Notes under the pieces: generated by a model
Databases searched by the model: none
The model's input: the letters and a program-made list of their open reading frames with translations, nothing else
What the model was told of the DNA's origin: nothing
Assembly: GCF_918698245.1 (NCBI RefSeq)
Contig: NZ_CAKKMS010000004.1
Location: 372,001-436,000 of the forward strand
DNA from: Pedobacter sp. Bi126
GTDB taxonomy: Bacteria > Bacteroidota > Bacteroidia > Sphingobacteriales > Sphingobacteriaceae
Reading direction: 5' to 3'
DNA length: 64,000 nucleotides
Program-made: the position numbers and the translations under genes
Shown: positions 24,731 through 34,616 of the stretch, in pieces
Position numbering within the stretch: position 1 is the first letter of the stretch
How the letters are laid out: every line of letters begins with the position of its first letter

Positions 24731-24939
24731 AGGGATGAGTTTAATAGGGTCAATTTTCTTAAGACAAATCCCAAGCCAAAAATTAAGAAAAATGTTGAAT
24801 TGTTAATAACTTATACTTTTTTGTTATTCCGCTGATATTTATATGCTTATCAGTGCAATTAGTTGGGTAGCCACTGATTAAGCTGTCTAGGAAATGAAAC
24901 AGCTTAATCATGTTATGTGTATAGTAATGAGTTTATTAC

Positions 24940-26391
24940 CTATCGTTCTGTTTTGTCTTTCTGTGCTTTTAATTTGCTATTCTTTTTACCGTACCAGAAG
25001 TAAATGGCTAAACCAATAATTAACCAAACCGCTAACCTGACCCAGGTTTCCCAAGGTAAAAATACCATCATGGCAATACAGGTTAAAATGCCCAAAATAG
25101 GGATTAGGGGCACAAAAGGAACTTTAAATGGACGTTTAGCCTCGGGATCTGTTTTTCTTAAGATCAAGATGCCAACACAAACCATTAAAAAGGCTAACAA
25201 GGTACCAATGCTTGTCATTTCGCCTACCACATTCATGGGGACAAATGCAGCAAAAAGTCCAATAAATACACAAAGTATAATGTTCGATTTGTAAGGCGTT
25301 TTAAATTTAGTATGTACATCAGAAAACATCTTTGGCAATAAGCCATCCTTACTAATGGAGTAGAACATTCGCGATTGAGCCATTAAATCGATTAAAATTA
25401 CAGAAGTATAACCGATTAAAATCGCCAAAATAATAGCCTGGCTTAACCAGGCGTAAGGTGTTTTTTCGATGGCAATGGCTACCGGGGCACCGCTGTTGGC
25501 AAATTCTTTATAATTGGCCAGACCAGTCATTACATGCCCGAACAAGCCAAATAAAACCGTACAAACCACTAAAGATCCAATGATGCCGATTGGTAAATCC
25601 CTGGCTGGATTCTTTGTTTCCTGTGCCGAAGCTGCTACGGCATCGAAGCCGATAAATACAAAAAACACTAAACCAGCACCGCGTAAAACACCACTCCAGC
25701 CAAACTGACCAAAGGTTCCGGTATTTTCAGGGATGTATGGATGATAGTTTGCAGGATCGATATATTGCCAGCCCAGCGCAATAAAAACCAATACCACACC
25801 AACTTTAAGAAACACAATAATTCCATTTACAATGGCAGAGCCTTTGGTGCCACGGATTAATATGGCCGTCATTAAAACCACCACCAATGCTGCAGGGATG
25901 TTTACAATGCCATTAACGGTAGAACCATCGACAAGTTTAGCAGTTTCGAAAGGGGATAAGGTTAATTGCGGAGGGAGATAAATATGCAGGCTGGCTAAAA
26001 ACCTGGTTAAATACTGCGACCAGCTGATGGCTACGGTTGCACAACCCACAGAATATTCCAATACCAGATCCCAGCCTATAATCCAGGCAAAAAGTTCGCC
26101 CATGGTAGCATAAGAATAGGTATAGGCACTACCGGCAACCGGAATCATCGATGCAAATTCTGCATAACATAGTGCTGCGAAACCACAGCCTAAAGCGGCA
26201 ATTATAAACGATAAGGTAACTGCCGGACCGGAGTGATTGGCCGCGGCCAAACCTGTAATTGAAAATAAGCCTGCACCAAGCGTTAAGCCTACGCCAATTA
26301 AAATAAGGTTTATCGGCCCTAAGGTTCTTTTGAGCGTTCCTTCGCCGCTTTCGTTTGCCTCAGCAACAATGCTGGCAATAGATTTTTTCAT
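24940..26391 (-). CDS. APC-superfamily amino acid permease
   Basis: A 483-aa inner-membrane transporter with about 12-14 helices. The N-terminal signature LGPINLILIGVGLTLGAGLFSITGLAAANHSGPAVTLSF (helix 1 with the GAG-type unwound substrate site), the CYAEFASMIPVAGSAYTYSY segment and the FVFIGFDAVAASAQETKNPARDLPIGI loop are typical of the cationic amino-acid transporter (CAT) branch. The C-terminus ends in a Lys-rich cytoplasmic tail. It is expressed alone; substrate specificity (basic versus neutral amino acids) cannot be fixed from sequence. Confidence 0.93.
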   Translation of the reverse strand: MKKSIASIVAEANESGEGTLKRTLGPINLILIGVGLTLGAGLFSITGLAAANHSGPAVTLSFIIAALGCGFAALCYAEFASMIPVAGSAYTYSYATMGELFAWIIGWDLVLEYSVGCATVAISWSQYLTRFLASLHIYLPPQLTLSPFETAKLVDGSTVNGIVNIPAALVVVLMTAILIRGTKGSAIVNGIIVFLKVGVVLVFIALGWQYIDPANYHPYIPENTGTFGQFGWSGVLRGAGLVFFVFIGFDAVAASAQETKNPARDLPIGIIGSLVVCTVLFGLFGHVMTGLANYKEFANSGAPVAIAIEKTPYAWLSQAIILAILIGYTSVILIDLMAQSRMFYSISKDGLLPKMFSDVHTKFKTPYKSNIILCVFIGLFAAFVPMNVVGEMTSIGTLLAFLMVCVGILILRKTDPEAKRPFKVPFVPLIPILGILTCIAMMVFLPWETWVRLAVWLIIGLAIYFWYGKKNSKLKAQKDKTER

Positions 26392-26529
26392 GAAAATAAG
26401 TTAAAACGTTGCAAAATTATTAAAATATATTAAATCTATAGTATTTATATATTTAATTCCTCGAAGCCTGGACGAGCGTGTGTGCAAGCGGATCTTTGAA
26501 ATCTAAAACGGTCACTACAAATTTCTTCT

Positions 26530-26660
26530 TTTAGAAAATCTGCGCCCTGTTTTTCATGGGAGCTGCAGTCCCGCCATCGCTTGTAGTCCTCTCCCGATGA
26601 AAAATCGGGATGCGGGCTATCCACTCTGTCGGGTTTATTTACAAGGGGCTGTTCTGGCAT
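26530..26660. repeat. Dispersed repeat copy with 'tcccgat...atcggga' hairpin (inverse of copy at 57 kb)
   Basis: CAGTCCCGCCATCGCTTGTAG, then TCCTCTCCCGATG and AAAATCGGGATGCGGGC (about 26567-26617) are, in reverse complement, close to the sequence at 57074-57127. It includes a CCCGAT/ATCGGG hairpin. A frame running across it (26445-26720, minus) is a translation of the repeat, not a gene. Upstream AT-rich sequence 26392-26460 probably holds the permease promoter. Confidence 0.6.
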
Positions 26661-26940
26661 TATCCCAAAAACCATTAATCGTAAAACCAGCCCTCTCCAC
26701 CTTAAACCTGATAGAACCAAATAGCTCCCGATTTTATCGAATATTTTATATTTAAAGGGTGTCTAAATCGGGACTATAGGTGATAGCAGGACTGTAGAAA
26801 CCTAAGGATTACAGCACCCTGCTTTACAAAAAAAGGCTACAAATACTTAGATTTTATTCATTTAACCTTAAACATAAAATTTTTATTAAAAATTAATTAA
26901 CTGATAATAAGGTGTTTATGTATTTACTTTAATTTATTTT

Positions 26941-26983
26941 AGTACTATGTATTGCATGGTAGTATATAAAACATATATCTTTG
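26941..26983 (+). promoter_or_regulatory. padR operon promoter with overlapping palindrome (probable PadR operator)
   Basis: TATCTTTG at 26976-26983 is a perfect -7 element; TTG at 26952-26954 is a possible -33 element (21 bp spacing). Over the -33 region lies an imperfect palindrome, AGTACTATG (26941-26949) / CATGGTAGT (26955-26963), 7 of 9 positions paired. PadR proteins usually repress their own operons through such sites. The -7 element ends only four bases before the padR ATG, so the transcript would be nearly leaderless. Confidence 0.55.
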
Positions 26984-26987
26984 TTAT

Positions 26988-27323
26988 ATGATAGCAGAAA
27001 ATACGCAAACACAAATGCGGAAGGGAATTCTGGAGTACTGTGTTTTATCAATCATCTCACGGGGCGAAATATATGCTTCGGATATTATTGCCGAATTAAG
27101 GACGGCAAAGCTATTGGTGGTTGAGGGTACATTATATCCATTATTAACGAGGCTTAAAAACAATGGTTTATTAAGCTACAACTGGGTAGAGTCTACCTCG
27201 GGCCCACCGCGTAAATATTATACCTTAACCGAAGATGGTCGGGGTATTTTATCACAACTAGATCAAACCTGGCAGGAGCTGGCTTATGCTGTAGGTATTT
27301 CACAAAAAGGAGCCAATTCATAA
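26988..27323 (+). CDS. PadR family transcriptional regulator
   Basis: A 111-aa winged-helix repressor. The PadR domain fills the protein: RKGILEYCVLSIISRGEIYASDIIAELRTA (helix-turn-helix start), VVEGTLYPLLTRLKNNGLLSYNWVES (recognition helix and wing), then GPPRKYYTLTEDGRGILSQLDQTWQELA. It lacks the long C-terminal dimerisation helices of the larger PadR subfamily. It is followed 14 bp later by a PspC-domain gene, a gene pair common in Bacteroidota, and probably represses the whole downstream operon through the palindrome at its promoter. Confidence 0.93.
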   Translation: MIAENTQTQMRKGILEYCVLSIISRGEIYASDIIAELRTAKLLVVEGTLYPLLTRLKNNGLLSYNWVESTSGPPRKYYTLTEDGRGILSQLDQTWQELAYAVGISQKGANS

Positions 27324-27337
27324 ATATTAAAAAGGAA

Positions 27338-29077
27338 ATGGAAAAGACCATCATCATAAACATAGGGAACACGATTATTCATATTGAAGAAAGTGCTTAC
27401 GAACTCTTAAAGGCCTACCTGAACGAAGTAAAACAATATTTTGCCAACCATGCAGATGACCTTGAAATTGTAACGGATATCGAAAACCGGATTGCCGAAC
27501 TGTTAACCGAGCAATTGGAAGAGCAGAAAAAACAAGTGGTAGATTCGGCCAACGTAAATTCGGTGATTGCGCAAATGGGCAAGGTGCAGGATTTTGACAC
27601 GGTAGAGGAAGGTGAAGAAGCGCCAGTGATCAATAACAACTATCAATACCAATACACAGAGAAAAAACTGTACCGCGATATGGACGACCGCGTGGTAGCG
27701 GGAGTTTGTGCAGGTATTGCACATTATGTAAACGCAGATCCTAAATGGATCAGGCTGGCGACCTTGCTAATCAGTATTGCCGGTGGATTTGGAATACTGG
27801 TATATGCCATACTCTGGATCATCATGCCAAAAGCCAAATCGCGTATCGAAAGGATGGAAATGAAAGGCGAACCTGCAAATCTTCAGGGTTTCCAAAAGAA
27901 CTTAGATGAAGAGCTACAGGCCGTTAAGGAACGCTTGGGCGAAGTAAATAAACATGCTCAGCCAATATTTGCCCGTTTAGGGAATTTTATAGGAGAGTTT
28001 TTCGAATGGCTTGGCCGGTTTATTTCGGGCACCGGAAAGGTGATTTTTAAGATCATTGCGGGGTTCATCATTGTTTTTGGCGTACTCTTTTTAATTACCT
28101 TAATTATTGGTACGGCCGCTTTTCAGGGGTTTTGGGATGCGAGTATCTATGAATATTTTCCCTTCTCTATTATAAATGAAGGCAATAGGGGGGCAATTTT
28201 ATTTGGTGCATTTATTGTTTGCTTTGTGCCGATTTTAGCCCTGGTGTTATTCTCGATCAGGGTAGCTTTTAACAAACAGGCCATTAACAAAACACTTTCT
28301 TTTGCCCTGTTAATTATCTGGTTGGCCGGGGTAGCTATAACAGGTTATCAAGCCGCTAAAATATCATCAGAATTTAAGCAACATGCAGAGTTAACACAAA
28401 CAACCGACCTGAAAGCTTATCCAGTGTACACCATCAATATTGATAAAAGTAAATATTTCAGTAAAGAAGATAGCGCGGCTTACCACATTGATGCGAATAA
28501 CCGCCACCAGATTGTAGTTGACGATTTTGAAGACGGACCTTTTGTTTCACCGAACCGTATCCGCATTGATATTAACAAAAGTGAAACCGGTGTTACGCGT
28601 TTAACGCAGAAATACGAATCACAGGGTAAAACCTTTCAAAGTGCCTTGCAAAATGCACAGAACATTAGCTACAATTATGTAGTGAAAGATGCTGAACTGA
28701 TTTTTAGTCCGCGGTTTCAATTGAGAAAGGGAACCATTTGGAGAAACCAGGAAGTAAGGTTAAACCTTGAAATTCCGGTGGGTACAAAATTAATTTTAAA
28801 GCAGGATGCTTACCGCTATGTTAATAATTACTGGACCTGGGAATGTAACGACAGCGAAAATGATCATAACGATTCTAGTGTATGGATTATGACGGATGAT
28901 GGTTTGAAATGCGTTGCAAAATTAAAAGAAGAAGCGTTAAAAAAGGAAAAGTTAGAGCAAGAGCTACGTGATTTAGATCATTTGCACCTAGAAAGACCTA
29001 ATGATACCCTTTACCAGGATTCTGTATCAAACCGGATTAAGGAAGTTAAGGAAGAATTGGGGATAGCGCCTGAATAA
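27338..29077 (+). CDS. PspC-domain membrane protein
   Basis: A 579-aa protein. An N-terminal soluble alpha/beta region (1-105; MEKTIIINIGNTIIHIEESAYELL...VTDIENRIAELL) precedes the PspC domain at about 109-168 (KLYRDMDDRVVAGVCAGIAHYVNADPKW and the helix GILVYAILWIIMPK). About three or four further membrane helices lie between 225 and 345, followed by a large extracytoplasmic beta-rich domain (about 360-530) and a C-terminal coiled coil (KLKEEALKKEKLEQELRDLDHLH). PspC proteins act in envelope-stress sensing. The tight linkage to padR suggests that envelope or ligand signals are read through this pair. The outer-membrane protein genes follow 44 bp downstream. Confidence 0.9.
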   Translation: MEKTIIINIGNTIIHIEESAYELLKAYLNEVKQYFANHADDLEIVTDIENRIAELLTEQLEEQKKQVVDSANVNSVIAQMGKVQDFDTVEEGEEAPVINNNYQYQYTEKKLYRDMDDRVVAGVCAGIAHYVNADPKWIRLATLLISIAGGFGILVYAILWIIMPKAKSRIERMEMKGEPANLQGFQKNLDEELQAVKERLGEVNKHAQPIFARLGNFIGEFFEWLGRFISGTGKVIFKIIAGFIIVFGVLFLITLIIGTAAFQGFWDASIYEYFPFSIINEGNRGAILFGAFIVCFVPILALVLFSIRVAFNKQAINKTLSFALLIIWLAGVAITGYQAAKISSEFKQHAELTQTTDLKAYPVYTINIDKSKYFSKEDSAAYHIDANNRHQIVVDDFEDGPFVSPNRIRIDINKSETGVTRLTQKYESQGKTFQSALQNAQNISYNYVVKDAELIFSPRFQLRKGTIWRNQEVRLNLEIPVGTKLILKQDAYRYVNNYWTWECNDSENDHNDSSVWIMTDDGLKCVAKLKEEALKKEKLEQELRDLDHLHLERPNDTLYQDSVSNRIKEVKEELGIAPE

Positions 29078-29121
29078 TACGATCCGATAAACATCATAAA
29101 AGTACCTATAAGAAAAAACCA

Positions 29122-31575
29122 ATGAAAACATTATTTACGCTAGTTGCATGCTTTATGGCATGTGGGGCTTCTTTTGCCCAGAAATTAAATAAACTTACAG
29201 GGAAAATTGTTGATGAAAAGACTGTTCCGGTATCGTTTGCGGTTGTTAGGGTGCTGAATTATCCTGATACCACTGTGGTTAAAAGCGTATCGACCAATAT
29301 CGAAGGAGCGTTTGCGATCGATCAGTTGAAAAGTGGCGAGTATGTATTGTCGATTTCTATAGTGGGCTTTAAAAGTAAAAAAACTAACCGTTTGTCGCTT
29401 AACGAAGACATGAAATTACCTGCCATTACGATCGAAAGTTTAAGCAAACAATTAAAAGAAGTGAGCGTTCAGGGCAAAAAACCTTTTATTGAGCATCAGA
29501 TTGATAAAATGGTACTGAATGTAGAGAACAGCATTATTGCAACAGGCGGTACGGCGCTCGAAATTTTAGAGAAAGCGCCGGGCGTACAGTTAGACAGGCA
29601 AAACGACCAGATTTTATTGAACAATAAATCGGGTGTAATGGTGATGATTGATGGGAAGAACAACTTTCTATCGAGTGCCGATTTAACTGTTTATCTGAAT
29701 GGCTTAAGTAGCAGCCAGATTGCTACCATCGAAATTATTACTAACCCATCGGCTAAATATGACGCTGCCGGCAACGCGGGCATCATCAACATTAAACTTA
29801 AAAAGAACAAAGCATTTGGTACCAACGGAAGTGTCTCGTCAACCTATCGCAATGCAATAAGGGCTAACTTACCCACCAATATTTACGGATCGGAGCTTAA
29901 CTTCAATTTAAATCACCGTGTAGAAAAGTGGAATTTTTTCACCAATGCAAATGCTTCAAAGAATAATAATTTTTCGAATTTATTTTTAGAGCGGAGCACC
30001 AATGCCAATGGTTTACAAAGTATGTTTAACCAGAATTTTCAGAAAATATATACAGGATCGCGGTTGGCCGCAAAACTAGGTGCAGATTATTACGCAGGTG
30101 AAAAAACAACTATCGGTATTATGTTTGATGGCAGTACGAATACACGTAAATTGGATAATTTCTCTCAAACCTTTATAAATGAAATTAAGGATGGGGTTGC
30201 GGGCAATAATTCGTTAATCCAATATTCTGATGCGAATACCCCAAACAAAAATTATAGTGCAAATTTTAATATCAGGCATGATTTTAAAAAAGAGGGTGCC
30301 AGCTTAAATTTTGATGCCGATTACTCCGGCTTTGACTACTCGGGGCTGGAAAATTTTAACACTAACTTTTACGATGAAAAAGGGGCTGTTTACAACAATA
30401 CAATTATTAAAAATGATAGTAAAACAGCCATTGATATCTATGCTGCAAAAACAGATTTTACCTGGCCGCTATCAAAAACTACAAAACTGGAAACCGGTTT
30501 AAAAAGTGCTTATGTAAAAACCAATAATGATTTTTTGTCGTTGGCATTGGTAAATAATGAATGGCAAAATGTTGTAGGGCAAAGCAATAATTTTATTTAC
30601 AAAGAAAACGTAAATGCAGCTTATGCAAACTTATCAAAAGATCTGGGCAAGTGGCAGGTTCAGGCTGGTTTACGGGCAGAGTTTACCCAATCTACCGGAA
30701 CATCAGTAACCAATAATACATCGGTAAAACAACATTATTTGTCATTATTTCCAACGGTTTTTATTAACCAGAAAATTTCTGAAAGTAGTAATCTACATTA
30801 CACCTATGGCCGACGGATAGATCGACCAAATTACCAGCAATTAAATCCGTTTAATTTTTACATGGATCCTTATACCATAGCACAGGGAAACCCATACTTA
30901 AAACCACAGTTTACCAATAATTTTGAGGTGAGTTACAATTATAAAAGCGGATTGTTTTTTTTATTGAGTTATGCCAAAACAAAAGATTTAATTTTAGATA
31001 GTAAAACCGCACAAAACGATAGCACCAGAATAGTTACTGTAGGCCAAGGGAATATTGGCAGCGGGGAATATTACTCGGCCGGGTTATCTGTTCCGCTAAC
31101 CATTGCCAAATGGTGGAATTTGCAAAACAATTTTAGGGTTTCTTATAATAAATTTAATGATGATAATTTAGAGGGCGCCCCCTTTGTTTTAAGTAAAGTC
31201 TTTTACAATTTTAATACGGTGAATTCGATTATTTTGGGCGATAACTGGGCATTTGAGACCAATTTTTGGTTAAACTCACCAAAAGTTAGGGGTTTAGAAC
31301 GGACCACTATTTATCAGTATGCTTTAAATATTGGTGTGCAAAAAAGTTTCCTGAACAAAGCTTTAAAGCTTAAGTTAAATGTTGATGATATTTTTCAAAC
31401 CAACTACTGGAAAGGAACGCTCGATTATCAAAATGTGAATTTAAGGGTGCAGAATAATTACATCAGTAGAAGGGTATCTTTCAATATCAGTTATAGTTTT
31501 GGCAACCAAAATCTAAAATCAAACCAGGACCGGAAAACGGCGGCAGACGATGTTAAGAACAGAGCCGGGGGGTAG
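29122..31575 (+). CDS. TonB-dependent-receptor-like outer-membrane beta-barrel protein (paralogue 1)
   Basis: An 817-aa outer-membrane protein. Signal peptide 1-19 (MKTLFTLVACFMACGASFA); carboxypeptidase regulatory-like domain about 23-100 (LTGKIVDEKTVPVSFAVVRVLNYPDTTVV); plug-like region about 115-225 (GGTALEILEKAPGVQLD, IEIITNPSAKYDAAGNAGIINI); then a barrel of the outer-membrane-beta-barrel family type, with DRPNYQQLNPFNFYMDP and a C-terminus lacking the classic terminal Phe. These proteins are related to TonB receptors but without the SusC TonB-box signature. It is third in the padR-pspC operon. The adjacent paralogue shares an almost identical N-terminus, so the pair arose by tandem duplication. 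Confidence 0.88.
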   Translation: MKTLFTLVACFMACGASFAQKLNKLTGKIVDEKTVPVSFAVVRVLNYPDTTVVKSVSTNIEGAFAIDQLKSGEYVLSISIVGFKSKKTNRLSLNEDMKLPAITIESLSKQLKEVSVQGKKPFIEHQIDKMVLNVENSIIATGGTALEILEKAPGVQLDRQNDQILLNNKSGVMVMIDGKNNFLSSADLTVYLNGLSSSQIATIEIITNPSAKYDAAGNAGIINIKLKKNKAFGTNGSVSSTYRNAIRANLPTNIYGSELNFNLNHRVEKWNFFTNANASKNNNFSNLFLERSTNANGLQSMFNQNFQKIYTGSRLAAKLGADYYAGEKTTIGIMFDGSTNTRKLDNFSQTFINEIKDGVAGNNSLIQYSDANTPNKNYSANFNIRHDFKKEGASLNFDADYSGFDYSGLENFNTNFYDEKGAVYNNTIIKNDSKTAIDIYAAKTDFTWPLSKTTKLETGLKSAYVKTNNDFLSLALVNNEWQNVVGQSNNFIYKENVNAAYANLSKDLGKWQVQAGLRAEFTQSTGTSVTNNTSVKQHYLSLFPTVFINQKISESSNLHYTYGRRIDRPNYQQLNPFNFYMDPYTIAQGNPYLKPQFTNNFEVSYNYKSGLFFLLSYAKTKDLILDSKTAQNDSTRIVTVGQGNIGSGEYYSAGLSVPLTIAKWWNLQNNFRVSYNKFNDDNLEGAPFVLSKVFYNFNTVNSIILGDNWAFETNFWLNSPKVRGLERTTIYQYALNIGVQKSFLNKALKLKLNVDDIFQTNYWKGTLDYQNVNLRVQNNYISRRVSFNISYSFGNQNLKSNQDRKTAADDVKNRAGG

Positions 31576-31711
31576 TCTGGACTCTAAGTTTGGAGTTTGG
31601 AGTTGAGAGTCTGGGGGTGAAAGTTTGGAGGCAGAAGTTCCGGGTCGACTGAGTTTCGCAATAACAAATTTGTCTCAGCATTAAAAATAGAACGCCTAAA
31701 AAGAAGAAATC
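31576..31711. repeat. Spacer with degenerate 'ttggagttgaga' repeats between the two barrel genes
   Basis: The stretch is dominated by variants of AGTTTGGAGTT and GAGTCTGGGGG, and related runs occur at 40830-40862, 41528-41567 and 42990-43018. No gene. It probably belongs to the 5' region of the second barrel gene. Confidence 0.45.
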
Positions 31712-34159
31712 ATGAAAATATTACTTACGCTAGTTGCATGCTTAATGGCATGTGGGGCTTCTTTTGCCCAGAAATTAAATAGTTTGACGGGAAAAATCGT
31801 CGATGAAAAAACTGTTCCAGTGTCGTTTGCCATTATTCGGATTTTAAACTATCCTGATACCACCGTGGTTAAAAGTGTATCGACCAATATTGAAGGAGAA
31901 TTTGCAATTGATCAGTTGAAAAATGGTGAGTATCTGTTGTCGATCTCGATCGTTGGTTTTAAGCGTAAAAAGACGGATCACTTTTCAGTCAACGGTGATT
32001 TAAAGTTGCCAATCATCAGTATCGAAAGTTTAAGCAAACAATTGAAAGAAGTGAGCGTTGAGGGCAAAAAACCTTTTATTGAACATCAGATCGATAAAAC
32101 GGTGCTGAATGTAGAAAATAGCATTATTGCAACTGGAGGCACGGCTTTAGAAGTGTTAGAGAAAGCCCCAGGCGTGCAGATCGACCGCCAAAAAGACCAG
32201 ATTAAACTGAATAATAAAAGCGGTGTAATGGTGATGATCGACGGGAAATCGAATTTCCTATCTGGTGCTGATGTTACCACATTGCTGAGCAATATGAGCA
32301 GCGATCAGATTTCTACCATCGAACTTATTACCAATCCATCTGCCAAGTATGACGCTGCCGGAAATGCCGGGATCATCAACATCAGACTAAAACGCAACAA
32401 AGCTTATGGTACCAATGGTACAGTTTCTGTTACTACCGGGCAGGGTATTATGCCCGATTCGCCCAGCGATTTGTTCCGCGCCGGGGTAAACCTGAACTTA
32501 AATCACAGGCAAGGTAAATGGAACATTTTTGGAAATGGTGCCGTTGTACGCAAAGCCCAGTTTAACAATACCTTTTTAACCCGTACCACTTTATCTGAAG
32601 GTTTGGCCAGTTCACTTACGCAAAATTTCGACCGTAAAAATAAAGGTGTTGGTTTTCAGGGGAAGCTGGGTGCAGATTATTATGCATCAGAGAAAACAGT
32701 TTTCGGGGTGATGTTAGATGCCAATACGGTAAACACCAAACTGACTAACTTTAGCAATACCAATATTAATGCAGTGCAGAATGGAACTTCGAATCTCAGC
32801 TATATTTTACAGGATGCCAACTCGAGTTCGCCTGTGGGTAATTTAACAGCCAACTTTAACATTAAACACGATTTCGATAAAAAAGGTAAGAGCCTTACTT
32901 TTGATGTAGATTATTCGGGTTTCAGCAATAAAAAAGATGAAAATTTTTTGGCCAATTATTTAAATGCAAACGGCAACCCAACCAACCAAACCAGTTTAAG
33001 AAATAATACGGATGCGGAGATCAATGTGTATGCCGCCAGAACGGATTTCACTTTGCCCATTTCTAAAACGATGAAAATTGAAACGGGCTTAAAAAGCAGC
33101 TATGTAGTTACGAATAACGATTTTATTTCTGAGCAGTTGGTATCTGGTGTCTGGCAAAATGATCTGGGCAAATCGAACAACTTTGTATATAAAGAAAATA
33201 TCAATGCCATCTATGGTAGTTTCTCTAAAGAATGGAAGGTATTTCAGGTTCAGCTGGGTTTAAGGGCGGAGCACACCCATTCTAATGGCACTTCTGTAAC
33301 CGACCAGAAAGAAGTAGACCGGAACTATCTATCTGTTTTTCCAACGGTTTTTGTTAATCAGAAGATCAGTGAAAACCATAACATCCGTTATTCTTATGGC
33401 AGAAGGGTAGACCGTCCAAATTACCAACAGCTTAATCCATTTGTGTTTTACATGGACCCTTTGGCGGTTGATCAGGGAAATCCTTATCTGAAACCTCAGT
33501 TTACTGATAATTACCAGATCAGTTACAGTTATAAACAAGCTTCATTTTCGCTCAGCTATTCGAACACCCGTGATATGATTACGCAAATTAGTAAACAGGA
33601 TGATGCTACCCGGGTGATCAGTGTAATCCGCCAGAATTTAGGCCGTTTCCAGAACTACTCCGCCGATTTATATGTTCCTGTTAAGGTGACGAAATGGTGG
33701 AATATTCAAAATAATGTTAGTGTTTATTACAGCAAATTTAATGACGGAAATATTGAAGGTGCTGCATACAGTGCGGGTAAGGCTGCGGTAAATATTTTCA
33801 CCTCCAATTCCTTTTCCTTGCCTCAAAACTTTAGTATCGAAATTAGTGCATGGCTAAACTCCCCGCGGGTTTCGGGTGTAGAGCAAACCACCATTTATCA
33901 GGGCGCTTTAAACGCCGGAATCCAGAAAACTTTAATGAACAAAAAGCTTAAACTCCGTTTAAATATGGATGATATTTTACTTACCAACCATTGGGAGGGG
34001 AAACTGGTTTATCAGAACATCAATATGAACGTAGTGAACCGTTACACCAGCCGAAGGGCAAATTTCAGCATCAGCTACAATTTCGGGAACCAGAATGTAA
34101 AATCGGCCCGGTCTAGAAATACAGCTACCGATGATATCAAGGGAAGGGCAGGAGGGTAG
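31712..34159 (+). CDS. TonB-dependent-receptor-like outer-membrane beta-barrel protein (paralogue 2)
   Basis: An 815-aa paralogue of the preceding gene with the same order: signal peptide, carboxypeptidase-like domain, plug (IELITNPSAKYDAAGNAGIINI), and barrel (RRVDRPNYQQLNPFVFYMDP). The first ~230 residues are nearly the same as in paralogue 1, whereas the barrel (about 230-560) has diverged strongly, as expected if surface loops bind different ligands or phage/bacteriocin pressure acts on them. It is expected to be controlled by the upstream PadR. The end, DDIKGRAGG, also matches paralogue 1 (DDVKNRAGG). Confidence 0.88.
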   Translation: MKILLTLVACLMACGASFAQKLNSLTGKIVDEKTVPVSFAIIRILNYPDTTVVKSVSTNIEGEFAIDQLKNGEYLLSISIVGFKRKKTDHFSVNGDLKLPIISIESLSKQLKEVSVEGKKPFIEHQIDKTVLNVENSIIATGGTALEVLEKAPGVQIDRQKDQIKLNNKSGVMVMIDGKSNFLSGADVTTLLSNMSSDQISTIELITNPSAKYDAAGNAGIINIRLKRNKAYGTNGTVSVTTGQGIMPDSPSDLFRAGVNLNLNHRQGKWNIFGNGAVVRKAQFNNTFLTRTTLSEGLASSLTQNFDRKNKGVGFQGKLGADYYASEKTVFGVMLDANTVNTKLTNFSNTNINAVQNGTSNLSYILQDANSSSPVGNLTANFNIKHDFDKKGKSLTFDVDYSGFSNKKDENFLANYLNANGNPTNQTSLRNNTDAEINVYAARTDFTLPISKTMKIETGLKSSYVVTNNDFISEQLVSGVWQNDLGKSNNFVYKENINAIYGSFSKEWKVFQVQLGLRAEHTHSNGTSVTDQKEVDRNYLSVFPTVFVNQKISENHNIRYSYGRRVDRPNYQQLNPFVFYMDPLAVDQGNPYLKPQFTDNYQISYSYKQASFSLSYSNTRDMITQISKQDDATRVISVIRQNLGRFQNYSADLYVPVKVTKWWNIQNNVSVYYSKFNDGNIEGAAYSAGKAAVNIFTSNSFSLPQNFSIEISAWLNSPRVSGVEQTTIYQGALNAGIQKTLMNKKLKLRLNMDDILLTNHWEGKLVYQNINMNVVNRYTSRRANFSISYNFGNQNVKSARSRNTATDDIKGRAGG

Positions 34160-34249
34160 TTTTTTAGTCCTTAGTCTAAAGTCTGGGTAGTAAATCCCCA
34201 ATTAACCAATTTATACAGTTAACCAGTTTAAACAATTAACCAAAAAACA

Positions 34250-34612
34250 ATGAAAAATATAATATACAGTATCGCAATTTTAATTACCGCTTTAGCTTAC
34301 GGATGCCATAATAGTGGCGGTTATTTATCAATAAATGCTACCGATAATGATACTAGTTTCAAATTTGAAGCCAAGTACGCCGAAGATAAAACGGGTAAAC
34401 TGGAAAAATTCCTGGATAGTGCCTTGAATAATGAACTTCCGTTAGATCAGAATATCGATCTGTTCGTAAACTTAAACGGTAGCGATAAGTTTAACCTTAA
34501 AGCCAAAAGAGGCTGGTTAGTAATCGACTTCGATAAGCGGAACAGCTCTATGGCAGGTTATATGAAAGTGAAAAAACTTACTGAAGGGATTAGACAGAAA
34601 TTAACGGAGTAA
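34250..34612 (+). CDS. Small lipoprotein, last gene of the padR operon
   Basis: A 120-aa protein beginning with a lipoprotein signal sequence (MKNIIYSIAILITALAYGCHN, lipobox AYGC with the lipidated Cys at residue 19). The mature part alternates charged and polar residues and contains a beta-strand-like LFVNLNGSDKFNLKAKRG. No family is recognised. It lies 90 bp after the second barrel gene in the same direction, preceded by short AATTAACC-type direct repeats (34200-34245). It may be a periplasmic or surface accessory of the barrel proteins. Confidence 0.7.
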   Translation: MKNIIYSIAILITALAYGCHNSGGYLSINATDNDTSFKFEAKYAEDKTGKLEKFLDSALNNELPLDQNIDLFVNLNGSDKFNLKAKRGWLVIDFDKRNSSMAGYMKVKKLTEGIRQKLTE

Positions 34613-34616
34613 CGTG

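Noticed and set aside
26445..26720. 91-aa frame on the minus strand
   Set aside because: It is a translation of the dispersed 'tcccgat' repeat that also occurs near 57.07 kb.
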